Program-made: the position numbers and the translations under genes | Notes under the pieces: model-generated | Told to the model about the DNA's origin: nothing | The model's input: only the letters and a program-made list of their open reading frames with translations | Databases searched by the model: none | Assembly: GCA_030746435.1 (NCBI GenBank) | Contig: JASLMV010000001.1 | Location: 182,170 to 246,169 of the forward strand | From: Gammaproteobacteria bacterium | GTDB taxonomy: Bacteria; Pseudomonadota; Gammaproteobacteria; Steroidobacterales; GCA-2729495 | DNA: 64,000 bases | Direction of reading: 5' to 3' | Shown here: positions 8,800 through 18,504 of the stretch, one piece after another | Position numbering within the stretch: the first letter of the stretch is position 1 | Layout of the letters: every line of letters starts with the position of its first letter

Positions 8800-11700
8800 T
8801 TAACTGCGGTCGTCCCGCAGTGCCCACTGCAGGGTTTCAACATGTTCCGCGATATCGGCGATCGTCGGCGCATCGAATAACTTGCGCAGCGGCAACCCCA
8901 CCTGCATCGATTCGGTTACCCGCGAAACCAGTTGCGCGGCCAGTAGTGAATGCCCACCCAGTTCGAAAAAGTCATCATGCACGCCCACCTCGGCGATGCC
9001 GAGCACATCGGACCAGATCCCCGCCAGCCGCTTTTCGGTCGGTGTCCTGGGTGCAACGTACACAATATCCAGCACGCGCTCCCATTCCGGTTCCGGTAAT
9101 GCGTTCCGGTCGACTTTACCGTTAGCTTTCAACGGCAAGCCCTCGAGCTTCACGAAAGCGGCCGGTAACATATAGTCCGGCAAGGCGCTTTTCAGGTGCC
9201 GCCGCATCTCGGCCTCGCTCGCGCTGCCCACAACGTAGGCAACCAGCCGGGACTCGCCACCGGAGCCGTTGATCGCATGGCCGCTGCGCAGTACGACGGC
9301 GCTGCGTTCGACTCCGTCGAGTTGCGCAAGAGTCGCTTCGACTTCGCCGGGCTCCACCCGGTGGCCGCGCACCTTAACCTGCGCATCCAGCCTGCCGGTA
9401 TATGCAAGATCGCCGGTCGGCAACATGCGCGCCCTGTCACCTGTCCTGTATAGCCTGACACCTGCCTCAGCGGTATCCGGGGAAAATTTCTCTGTACTCA
9501 GGTCGTCACGGTTAAGGTAACCGACACTCACATAGCGGCTGCGGATAACGACCTCTCCGCTGATTCCGCCCACCTGGCCCGACTCATCCATTAACAGGAT
9601 ATCCGTGTCCGCGACCGGTTTGCCGATCGGCACTACATCGCCCACAAGGCGCGTGCCGTGATCCGCAAAAAACTGGGTGGCCAGTGTCGATTCGGAGGGC
9701 CCGAAGCCATTAACAAATATTGTCGGCGGCGCAAAATGCTTCCGGAACAGGCCAAAGTCTCTGCCCAACACCTCCTCGCCACCGAGTACCACCGCACGTA
9801 TGCCCGTCAGATCATGTCGGCAAACTTTATGGCGCATCAGGTAGCGAAATACGGTGGGTGTACAGTGCAGGATCGTCGCGCCGAAGCCTTGTGCCGCTCC
9901 GGAATCTATATCCGTCAGGCCCATCAGATCGAGCAACTGCCCGGGATAATCTTCCTGCTTAAGCTCCAGCGGATGCAGGCAGGCGCCGCTCAGCAATGCG
10001 CCGAAGATATCCATAACGGCCGCATCGAAGCAGTAATTCGCAAACATCGTGAGGCGATCCTGCTCACTGATTTGCAGGGCGTTACTGTACGTCCTGGCGT
10101 GATAAAGAAGGTTGCGCTGACTTTGCAGCACACCTTTCGGCACTCCGGTGGAACCCGAGGTAAAGAGGATGTAGGCCAGATCGTCCGGTGCTGACCGGTT
10201 TACCGGTTCCGCTATGCTTATGTCCGGTATCGAGGGAACTTCGATAACCGCGAGCGAACCGTTGACCGCTGAATGCAGCAAATCACGATGCAGCGCATCG
10301 GTCACGACTACTGATATCCCCGCCTCGTCGATAATCGAGCGAATACGGGTCACCGGCGCTCCCGGATCTATGGGTACGTAAGCGCAGCCAGCTTTGACGA
10401 CACCCACAATGCCGGCGACCATCGATGCATCGTGCCCGAGCAGCAATCCGATCCTTGCGGCGGTATCTCCTGCGGCATGTTGAACCGCCTGCCCCACGAC
10501 ATTAGCCAGCGCATTCAGGTCCCGGTAGGTAAGCGTGCACTCCGACGTTTGCACCGCCGGCCGGTCCGGGAAGCTACCCACAATTTCGTTAAAGCGCGCG
10601 GCAACCGGTTGTTCCAGCGCCGAACCGGGAAACGGTGCGTGCGGCCAGTCGGGCGCCGGCTGGCGCGCGTTGCCGGTCAAGGCGAAGGATGAAATTGGCT
10701 GGCGCGGGTCCGCAACGATCGCTTCCAGCAGTTCGCCGTAATGTGTAAGCAATTCGCGAACGGTGTCGTGTTCGAACAAGTCAGTACTGTATTCGAAGCC
10801 TGCTTGCAGTCCGTTCGCACCTTCAACCATGGCAACCGAAAGATCGAACTTGGCAGTTCCCCGGTCTACCGCAAATGGTTCGATTTCCACGCCTTGCAGA
10901 CTTAAGCCGGCCGAAGGCTCGTTATGCAGGTTGAACATGACCTGAACCAGCGGTGCATGGGCTGTGCTTCTTACCGGCTGCAGGATTTCCAGCAATTTTT
11001 CGAACGGTAGTTCCTGATGATCATAGGCCTCCAGCGTGGTTTCCTGAACCTGCCCCAGCAACTCCGTGAAGGACAGATTGCCGCTAAGGTCTGCACGCAG
11101 CACAAGTGTGTTGAGAAAGAATCCGATCAGGTCTTCGAGTTCACTGCGTTTACGGCCGGCAACCGGGGTACCTACCACCAGGTCTTCGCGACCTGTGTAA
11201 CGAGCTACCAGTACATAGAATGCCGCCAGCAGAACCATGAACAGGGTACAGCCCTGCCCGGCCGCGAGCGCCCGAAGTTCCTTCAATAATTCCGGGCTGA
11301 AAGACTGCTCGACCCACGCGCCACGGTAACGCTGCACGGGCGGCCGGGCATGATCGAAGGGCAACTCCAGCACCGGTGGCACATCATGAAGTTTTTCCGT
11401 CCAGTAGCTTTCCTGTCGTTCGAGTTCTTTACCGGCAAGCCATTCGCGCTGCCAGGCCGCATAGTCAGCATATTGCACCGGGAGTTCCGGTAATTCCGGG
11501 CCACTCTCGCAGGCGCCGGCGTTGTAGCAGGCTGTGAGTTCGCGAAACAGGACGCCCATGGACCAGCCGTCGGAAACAATATGATGCATCGCCATGAGTA
11601 ACACCGACTCATCGGGAGCAAGTTGCAACAAATGCACCCTGAGTAAAGGCCCGGTATGCAAATTGAATGGCTGCCGAATCAGTTTGAGAAGGCGGCCGTG

Positions 11701-14700
11701 CACCTGCTCGTCAGTCGCCGCCGGGAGTGCATCAACCTTTACCGTCACCTGCAGCTTCGCCGCAATCAGTTGCACCGGTTCACCATCATTCGCGCCGAAG
11801 GTAGTGCGCAGGGACTCGTGGCGGCTGACGACCGCATCGATGGACGCCTGCAACCGGCCCGTATGTACTTCACCCGTCAACCTTGCCGCCCAGTGCAGAT
11901 TGTATGCCGCACTGTCAGGCTCCAGCTGGTCCAGGAACCACAAACGTTGTTGCGCCCACGACAACGGTGGCAACTTCCCGGCGCGCCGGCGTGTTACAAG
12001 TTGCACGCTCTCTTCGCCGGCACCTTTAGATTCGATTGCTGCCGCCAGACCGGTGATGGTCGGTGCACTGAAGAACTCCCGCAGAGAAACCGGTTTAGCA
12101 AATGCGTCGTAAGCGCGTGCGATTACCCGTGTTGCCAGCAGCGAATGGCCGCCGAGCTCAAAGAAATCATCATGTACACCGGGCTGATCGACCGGTAACA
12201 GGCTGGTCCAGATTTCCGCAAGCTTCTGCTCGGTCGCGGTACGCGGTGCAAGGAAGGTTGTATGTCCGTCGCGTTGCCAGGAAGGCACTGGTAAGGCACG
12301 CAGGTCGGTTTTTCCGTTCGGTGTGACCGGCCACTTGTCAACCGCTACCAGGGCGCCCGGAACCAGGTACGCGGGCAATACGCGTTGCAGGTGCAGGCGG
12401 AGTTCCGCTTCCCTGACGTCACCGCTGTACCATGCGACCAGCTGTTTTTCCGACTGCTTGCCGTCGGGTGCCGCTTTTACACCCATCACGACACACCGGT
12501 CGATGGCCGGATGCCGGGTGAGCTGAGTTTCTATTTCACCCGGTTCTATGCGTTGCCCCCGGATTTTCAACTGCTGATCGGTACGGCCGACAAATACGAA
12601 GCGGCCGTCCGGTAACCGGCGCACGATATCGCCGGTACGGTAATGGACAAGCCCCGGCTCATCCGGATCGGGACTGAATGCTGCATGGGTCTCGGCGGGC
12701 CGGTTCCAGTAACCGGTAGCCACGTAGTGACTGCACAGCACGAGTTCGCCGGTAAAAGCTGCTTCCGAACCGTCCTCATTACACAACCACACGCGGGTGC
12801 CACTGACCGGTGAACCGGCTGGCACTGCCCCGCCCGGCAGTTGCGTGTTGTGGTCGGCAAAAAATTGCAGAGCCAGCGTCGACTCAGACGGGCCCAGCCC
12901 GTTCACGAAGATCGCCGGTGGTTGAAAATACCTGCGGAACAAATCGAAGTCAGTTGCGAGCACCTCTTCACCACCCAGCACGACAAGGCGTACCTCCGAC
13001 GTGTTATCCGCCGCTCCCAAATGCTCAGCCAGCAGCCTGAATACGGTGGGCGTCGCGTGGAAGATCGTGACTCCCCACTCACCGAACAATCTGCCGGGCA
13101 GTTCCTGCAACGGCACGTCTCCACGCAGGTCGACGGGATGCAGGCAGGCGCCGTTCAGGAGCGCTCCGTATATATCCATGAGTGCCGCATCGAAACCATA
13201 ACTGGCAAGCAAACTCAGCCGGTCATATTCATTGATGTGCAGCTTCTCGGTATAGGTACGCACATGATGCAGAACATTGCGGTGCGTTTGCATCACCCCC
13301 TTGGGGACCCCCGTCGAACCGGATGTAAAAAGGATATAGGCAAGATCATCGGGCTGAATATCGACCTCGGGCGCGACGATTCCTGCTTCGACATCTGCAG
13401 ACACTTCGACAACCTGCAGCGGCAGGTCAGCAAACCCCTCGATACCCACCCGATGTGCCGCGTCCGTAACGAGCACCTGTATATGCGCATCGGCAAGCAG
13501 GCTTCGAATGCGCGCAGGCGGAGCATCCGCGTCCAGCGGTACATAGGGGCATCCCACTTTAACGACGCCGAGTAATCCCGCCACCATGTTCGCGTCGTGA
13601 CCGAGCAGCAAACCAACCGGATTTCGCTCGCCGTTTCCTGCAGAGTGCACGAGCTGCGCAACCCGGTTCGCACGTGCATCGAGCTCTGCATAGCTCCAGT
13701 TCGCTGCCTCCGTCTTAACTGCGGGCCTTGTTGCGAACTGTCGGACGACGCCGGCGAAACGTTCCGCCAGTGATGTGGTCTCCGTATACCACTGCTCGTA
13801 AGGCTGTTCAGGCCGGGGCTCAACACTATCGGACACCAGGTCGACCGCGCCGATGCTGCCGGCAGGCCTGGCCACGAAAGCTTCCAGCAATCGCCCGTAA
13901 TCGCTCAGCAGGCGCTCCATGGTCGCCTGCTCGAACAGGTCCGTATTGTATTCGAAGCCGGCCTGCAGGCCCGACTCCCGCTCCGCAACCGCGACCGACA
14001 GATCGAACTTCGCTGTGGACCGGTTTAGCTCGAAGGGCTCTGTTTCCAGCCCGTCGAGCTCTAAACGTTGCGAAGGTGCATTGTGCAGGTTGAACATGAC
14101 CTGAATGACCGGCGGATATGCGGTGCTGCGCTCCGGCTGCAATATTTCCAGGAGTTTTTCGAATGGCAGATCCTGGTGCTCGTACGCATCCAGCGTGACT
14201 TGCTTAACGCGGGCAAGCAGTTCCGCAAAAGCCGGGGCCCCGCCCAGATCGGTGCGCAGCGCGAGAGTGTTAAGAAAAAAACCGATCAGGTTGTCCAGTT
14301 CTGTGTGCCGGCGGCCGGCTATGGGCGTACCGACGACTATGTCTTCACGGCCCGTGTATCGTGCCACCAATACCTTGAATACAGTAAGCAATACCATGAA
14401 GACGGTGCACCCCTCGCGGGCTGCAAGTGCACGTATCTCTGCAAGTAACTCAGGGCTGAAGGTGCGGCTTACCCATGCACCTTTGTATGACTGCACCGCC
14501 GGCCTTTGCTTGTCCAGCGGCAACTCCAGTAGCGGCGGCGCATCGCGCAATGCATTACGCCAGTAGTCTTCCTGCCGTGCCTGCTCGTCGCCCGTCAACC
14601 AGTTGCGCTGCCAGATTGCATAGTCCGCATACTGAATCGGCAGTGGCTCGAGCCGCGGCGGCCGTCCGTTTACAAAAGCCGAATAAAACTCGGCAAGCTC

Positions 14701-17700
14701 GCGGAACAGCACCCCCATCGACCAACCATCCGCAACTATATGGTGTAGCACGATCAACAGGTATGACTCCCCCGCACCTGCCTGCAGCACATGTATGCGG
14801 AACAGGGATCCACCGTACAGGTTAAACGGGCGGTCGCTCAGCTCAAGCAACGATGCACGCACCTGCTCTTTGTCGGGCTCATTGCCGACAAGGCGGGTCA
14901 CGTCGACCGGTATGGAGGTTACTGCCGCGACAAGTTGTACCGGTTCCCCGTCGCTGGACCCGAAACTGGTGCGCAGCGTTTCATGGCGTTCAACCAGTGC
15001 ATCGACAGCGCGTTGCAGGTTGTCGAGGTCGAGCGGGCCGTCAAGCCGTGCCGCCCAGTGCAGGTTGTAAGCGGTGCTGCCCGGCTCCAGCTGATCGATA
15101 AACCACAAGCGTTGCTGTGCCCATGACAGTGGCGGCAAATCATCGGCCGCCTTACGTCGCGTAATACGCTCGTTGCTCACGCTGGCGGCACCGGAATCCA
15201 GGGCGGCCGCAATCCCGGCAATGGTCGGACTCTGGAACAGTATCCGCAGCGAGAGATTGACGCCCAGCGAATCCCGCACGCGCGCGACGACCCGCGTTGC
15301 GATGAGCGAATGGCCGCCAAGCGCGAAGAAACTGTCATGCACGCCGATGCGCTCAAGTCCGAGTATGTCGCACCAAATTGCTGCAAGTTTGTGTTCGGTT
15401 GCAGTACGCGGTGCCGTGTACTCGTCTGCCCCTGCAGGAACAGGCTGGGGCAAAGCCTTAATGTCCACCTTGCCGTTTGGTGTCAGCGGTAAATCGGCAA
15501 GCCGGACAATCAGGTCCGGCAACATGTAATCAGGCAAGCAGGGCTGCAGAGCGGCGCGCAAGCCGCTGGTCCTGACAGTGCCTGTAACGTAGGCATTTAG
15601 CTTACCGTCCCTGGCGATGACGACCGCCTGCTCTACCCCCTCGAGGCTTACGAGCCGGGACTCGATTTCGGCGGGCTCTATACGATGCCCCCTGATTTTG
15701 ACCTGCGCATCGAAGCGCCCCATGAAAATGAGCCTGCCGTCCGGCAAGTAACGCGCCCTGTCCCCGGTGCGATAAAGTCTGCCCGGCAGTCCTGCAACCT
15801 CGACAAAACATTCGGCGCTAAGCTCGGGCAGGTTGCGATAACCGCGTGCAAGCCCGGCTCCGCCCACATACAGCATCCCCGGAACACCTGCCGGCAGCAC
15901 CTGCTGTTGCTCATCCAGGACCCAGGCGCTGACGTTCGGAACCGGCGAACCGATGGGTAACTCACCGCAGGCATCCGGATCGGTATGGGTCAGCTCACAC
16001 CAGGTTGCCACGATCGATGTTTCTGTAGGACCGTAAGTATTGAAGAGCCGTACACCCTGTACATTTTTTTGCCAGCTCCGAAATACTTCTACCTTTGCCC
16101 GCTCGCCACCAATCACTACAGTCCGTAGTGTTGCCGGGAGTTTAAGGTTGTCATACTCAAGCGCCCGGCACAGTTCGTGCCACCAGGCCGTCGGCATACT
16201 CGCCCAGGTAATGCCTGCCTGTTCGCAACCAGCCGCATAATCCTGCATAGAATCCGGCATGGTGTCCGATCTCAGCACAAGCGTCGCACCGTGCAGCAAT
16301 GCCGTAAAACATTCTTCCAGGGAAATATCGAAACTCAGGCTCGCAAACTGCAGTACCCGGTCCGCGGGACCGATGCCCGTCTTCAGCCCAAGCTGGCGGA
16401 TGTAGTTCAGCAGGCCACGATGAGGTAGTTCTACACCTTTGGGCCGGCCGGTCGTACCCGAGGTATACAAAATAAAAGCGAGTCGGGATGCGTCCACCAA
16501 CGATACCGGGTTTGTATCGGGATAGTCCGGGGTCTCGAACAATGCAGGTTCGAGCTCCAGGACACGGATACCCGTTTCCGCTAACCATGTGCCGCCGCCG
16601 GGCGGCACCAGCGCAATACGCGCGGCGGTATCATCCGCCATAAAATGCAGCCGCTCCCGCGGGTACTCAGGGTCCAGCGGCACCACGCAACCCCCTGCTT
16701 TCAACACACCAAGCATCGCCGTAAAAGTTTCGAGCCGCCTTTTGGCCAGCAGCAATACCGGCTGGTCCGCCTCCAGGCCCTGTGCCTGCAAGCGATGCGC
16801 CAGGCGATTTGCACGCCGGTTGAGTTCCGCATAGCTGTAACCGGTTTTACCTGCGCGCAATGCAAGGGAGTCCGGATGTGCGCATACGCACGACTCGAAC
16901 ATCGCACCCAGGTCCGCCTCATCAGACACGCTTCCGTTTGCCCGGCCCCAGTCGTCGACCAGCGCCTGGCGTTCAACCGTATCGATGAGCGACAAATCCC
17001 CGATCGGTGCCGTCGCGTTTGCCACGATTTCAGCAAGCAGGTTTTGGTAATGACTGGCGAGTCGTTCGATGCTTTCTTCATCGAATAAATCGGTGTCGTA
17101 TTCGAACATTGCATCGAGGCCGTTCTCTGCCTGCCGTATCGACAGGGTCAGATCGAAACTGGACGTGCGGCTGCTGAACACGACTTCGGGTACCACTTCC
17201 AGATCCCGGACCGGCAAACGCCAGCGCGGCTCTTCCTGCAGATCGAACATCACCTGGAATACCGGTGAGTAACTCAGTTCGCGTTGCGGCTCAAGTATTT
17301 CGACGAGACGCTCGAACGGCAACTCCTGGTGCGAGTGCGCTTCAAGGGCAGTGTCCCGCACCGCCTGCATCAACATTTCGAAATCGGGGTTGCCGCCCAG
17401 ATCCTGACGCAACACAACGGTATTGATGAAAAATCCAATCAGCCCTTCCAGGTCCGTGCGGGGCCGGCCGCCCATCGGGGTACCGACGACGAGATCTTCG
17501 CGGCCGGTGTATTTCAAAAGGAGTACATAGAATGCCGCAAGCATGACCATAAATAATGTGCAGCCGTGGCTGCGCCCGAGGCTGCGCAGTTCACTCGCAA
17601 GACTGTCGGGCAGCACCCGCAATACCGAGGCGCCGCGGTAACGCATAGCCGCGGCCCGCGGCCTGTCCCATGGCAACTCGAGTAGCGGCGGGAGGCCAAC

Positions 17701-18504
17701 CAGCTTATCGGTCCAGTAACCCGACTGCCGCTCCAGCTCGGCGCCATCCAGCCACTGTCGTTGCCAGGCAGCGTAGTCCGCATACTGCACCGGCAGCGGT
17801 ACAAGCTCCGCCGGAACGCCGCCGGTTTCTTCGTCGTAAAGCGCCGCAAGCTCGCGAAACAGGATACGCATCGATGCGCCGTCCGCGACGATGTGGTGTA
17901 TAAGCACGAGCAGGATATGTTCGCCTGGCGACAGGCGCACCAAAGTTACACGTATCAGCGGCCCGGTCGCAAGATTGAAACTCCGCGCGGCCAACTTGCC
18001 GAGAGTTGCCCGGACTTTTTCATCGCTTGCACCGGTCAGAACTTCCTGCTGTATCGTAATTTCCTGTTGCGCCAGTATTTTCTGCTGCGGCACGCCTTCC
18101 GAGGCCGGAAAACAGGTGCGCAGAGTTTCGTGGCGCTCGACCAGCCGGTCTAATGCTGCCTGCATTTCTGCAAAATGCAGTTCTCCCTTGAGCCTGACGG
18201 TCCAGGAGATGTTGTAGGCCGATGAGTCCGGTTCCAGCTGATCGAGAAACCACAGGCGCTGTTGTGCCCACGACAGGGCGAGCGGTTGATTCCGGTCTGC
18301 CGGCACCAGGGGAACGCTGGCCGACTGACCGGACCGCCGGGTCCATGACAACAACCTGAGCAGATTGGGTTTGTGCCGGACAAGTTCCGCGCGCAATTCT
18401 TCCGTCAGCGCATTCCTCGGCGCGTCGAGCTCCAGTTCGCCGTCGACGGCACGGATTCTTATACCTGCGTCGCGCAGCCGTGCTATCAGGTCAAGTGCCG
18501 TCAC
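8800..18504 (-). CDS. Non-ribosomal peptide synthetase, modules 3-5 (docking-C-A-PCP-C-A-PCP-C-A-PCP)
   Basis: A 3234-residue elongating NRPS. Residues 1-50 are a TubC-type N-terminal docking domain (A-L-D-L-I-A-R-L-R...L-T-x-E-L-R-A-E-L). Three full C-A-PCP modules follow. The C-domain H-H-x-x-x-D-G sites begin at His203, His1254 and His2307. The A-domain A3 loops (T-S-G-[ST]-T-G-x-P-K-G) lie near 680, 1726 and 2783. A10 lysines (N-G-K-[VT]-D) lie near 1008, 2063 and 3128. PCP serines (G-G-H-S-L) are Ser1066, Ser2121 and Ser3186. Pocket residues aligned by eye to PheA numbering are D-I-E-S-V-G-T-I-V for the first A and D-A-M-H-V-G-G-L-A for both others; I do not assign substrates. There is no epimerisation, thioesterase or reductase domain. 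The GTG start overlaps the previous NRPS stop by four bases. Confidence 0.96.
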   Translation of the reverse strand: MTALDLIARLRDAGIRIRAVDGELELDAPRNALTEELRAELVRHKPNLLRLLSWTRRSGQSASVPLVPADRNQPLALSWAQQRLWFLDQLEPDSSAYNISWTVRLKGELHFAEMQAALDRLVERHETLRTCFPASEGVPQQKILAQQEITIQQEVLTGASDEKVRATLGKLAARSFNLATGPLIRVTLVRLSPGEHILLVLIHHIVADGASMRILFRELAALYDEETGGVPAELVPLPVQYADYAAWQRQWLDGAELERQSGYWTDKLVGLPPLLELPWDRPRAAAMRYRGASVLRVLPDSLASELRSLGRSHGCTLFMVMLAAFYVLLLKYTGREDLVVGTPMGGRPRTDLEGLIGFFINTVVLRQDLGGNPDFEMLMQAVRDTALEAHSHQELPFERLVEILEPQRELSYSPVFQVMFDLQEEPRWRLPVRDLEVVPEVVFSSRTSSFDLTLSIRQAENGLDAMFEYDTDLFDEESIERLASHYQNLLAEIVANATAPIGDLSLIDTVERQALVDDWGRANGSVSDEADLGAMFESCVCAHPDSLALRAGKTGYSYAELNRRANRLAHRLQAQGLEADQPVLLLAKRRLETFTAMLGVLKAGGCVVPLDPEYPRERLHFMADDTAARIALVPPGGGTWLAETGIRVLELEPALFETPDYPDTNPVSLVDASRLAFILYTSGTTGRPKGVELPHRGLLNYIRQLGLKTGIGPADRVLQFASLSFDISLEECFTALLHGATLVLRSDTMPDSMQDYAAGCEQAGITWASMPTAWWHELCRALEYDNLKLPATLRTVVIGGERAKVEVFRSWQKNVQGVRLFNTYGPTETSIVATWCELTHTDPDACGELPIGSPVPNVSAWVLDEQQQVLPAGVPGMLYVGGAGLARGYRNLPELSAECFVEVAGLPGRLYRTGDRARYLPDGRLIFMGRFDAQVKIRGHRIEPAEIESRLVSLEGVEQAVVIARDGKLNAYVTGTVRTSGLRAALQPCLPDYMLPDLIVRLADLPLTPNGKVDIKALPQPVPAGADEYTAPRTATEHKLAAIWCDILGLERIGVHDSFFALGGHSLIATRVVARVRDSLGVNLSLRILFQSPTIAGIAAALDSGAASVSNERITRRKAADDLPPLSWAQQRLWFIDQLEPGSTAYNLHWAARLDGPLDLDNLQRAVDALVERHETLRTSFGSSDGEPVQLVAAVTSIPVDVTRLVGNEPDKEQVRASLLELSDRPFNLYGGSLFRIHVLQAGAGESYLLIVLHHIVADGWSMGVLFRELAEFYSAFVNGRPPRLEPLPIQYADYAIWQRNWLTGDEQARQEDYWRNALRDAPPLLELPLDKQRPAVQSYKGAWVSRTFSPELLAEIRALAAREGCTVFMVLLTVFKVLVARYTGREDIVVGTPIAGRRHTELDNLIGFFLNTLALRTDLGGAPAFAELLARVKQVTLDAYEHQDLPFEKLLEILQPERSTAYPPVIQVMFNLHNAPSQRLELDGLETEPFELNRSTAKFDLSVAVAERESGLQAGFEYNTDLFEQATMERLLSDYGRLLEAFVARPAGSIGAVDLVSDSVEPRPEQPYEQWYTETTSLAERFAGVVRQFATRPAVKTEAANWSYAELDARANRVAQLVHSAGNGERNPVGLLLGHDANMVAGLLGVVKVGCPYVPLDADAPPARIRSLLADAHIQVLVTDAAHRVGIEGFADLPLQVVEVSADVEAGIVAPEVDIQPDDLAYILFTSGSTGVPKGVMQTHRNVLHHVRTYTEKLHINEYDRLSLLASYGFDAALMDIYGALLNGACLHPVDLRGDVPLQELPGRLFGEWGVTIFHATPTVFRLLAEHLGAADNTSEVRLVVLGGEEVLATDFDLFRRYFQPPAIFVNGLGPSESTLALQFFADHNTQLPGGAVPAGSPVSGTRVWLCNEDGSEAAFTGELVLCSHYVATGYWNRPAETHAAFSPDPDEPGLVHYRTGDIVRRLPDGRFVFVGRTDQQLKIRGQRIEPGEIETQLTRHPAIDRCVVMGVKAAPDGKQSEKQLVAWYSGDVREAELRLHLQRVLPAYLVPGALVAVDKWPVTPNGKTDLRALPVPSWQRDGHTTFLAPRTATEQKLAEIWTSLLPVDQPGVHDDFFELGGHSLLATRVIARAYDAFAKPVSLREFFSAPTITGLAAAIESKGAGEESVQLVTRRRAGKLPPLSWAQQRLWFLDQLEPDSAAYNLHWAARLTGEVHTGRLQASIDAVVSRHESLRTTFGANDGEPVQLIAAKLQVTVKVDALPAATDEQVHGRLLKLIRQPFNLHTGPLLRVHLLQLAPDESVLLMAMHHIVSDGWSMGVLFRELTACYNAGACESGPELPELPVQYADYAAWQREWLAGKELERQESYWTEKLHDVPPVLELPFDHARPPVQRYRGAWVEQSFSPELLKELRALAAGQGCTLFMVLLAAFYVLVARYTGREDLVVGTPVAGRKRSELEDLIGFFLNTLVLRADLSGNLSFTELLGQVQETTLEAYDHQELPFEKLLEILQPVRSTAHAPLVQVMFNLHNEPSAGLSLQGVEIEPFAVDRGTAKFDLSVAMVEGANGLQAGFEYSTDLFEHDTVRELLTHYGELLEAIVADPRQPISSFALTGNARQPAPDWPHAPFPGSALEQPVAARFNEIVGSFPDRPAVQTSECTLTYRDLNALANVVGQAVQHAAGDTAARIGLLLGHDASMVAGIVGVVKAGCAYVPIDPGAPVTRIRSIIDEAGISVVVTDALHRDLLHSAVNGSLAVIEVPSIPDISIAEPVNRSAPDDLAYILFTSGSTGVPKGVLQSQRNLLYHARTYSNALQISEQDRLTMFANYCFDAAVMDIFGALLSGACLHPLELKQEDYPGQLLDLMGLTDIDSGAAQGFGATILHCTPTVFRYLMRHKVCRHDLTGIRAVVLGGEEVLGRDFGLFRKHFAPPTIFVNGFGPSESTLATQFFADHGTRLVGDVVPIGKPVADTDILLMDESGQVGGISGEVVIRSRYVSVGYLNRDDLSTEKFSPDTAEAGVRLYRTGDRARMLPTGDLAYTGRLDAQVKVRGHRVEPGEVEATLAQLDGVERSAVVLRSGHAINGSGGESRLVAYVVGSASEAEMRRHLKSALPDYMLPAAFVKLEGLPLKANGKVDRNALPEPEWERVLDIVYVAPRTPTEKRLAGIWSDVLGIAEVGVHDDFFELGGHSLLAAQLVSRVTESMQVGLPLRKLFDAPTIADIAEHVETLQWALRDDRS

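Noticed and set aside
8800-8950. Hidden thioesterase at the NRPS C-terminus
   Set aside because: After the PCP serine only about 48 residues remain, with no G-x-S-x-G motif.
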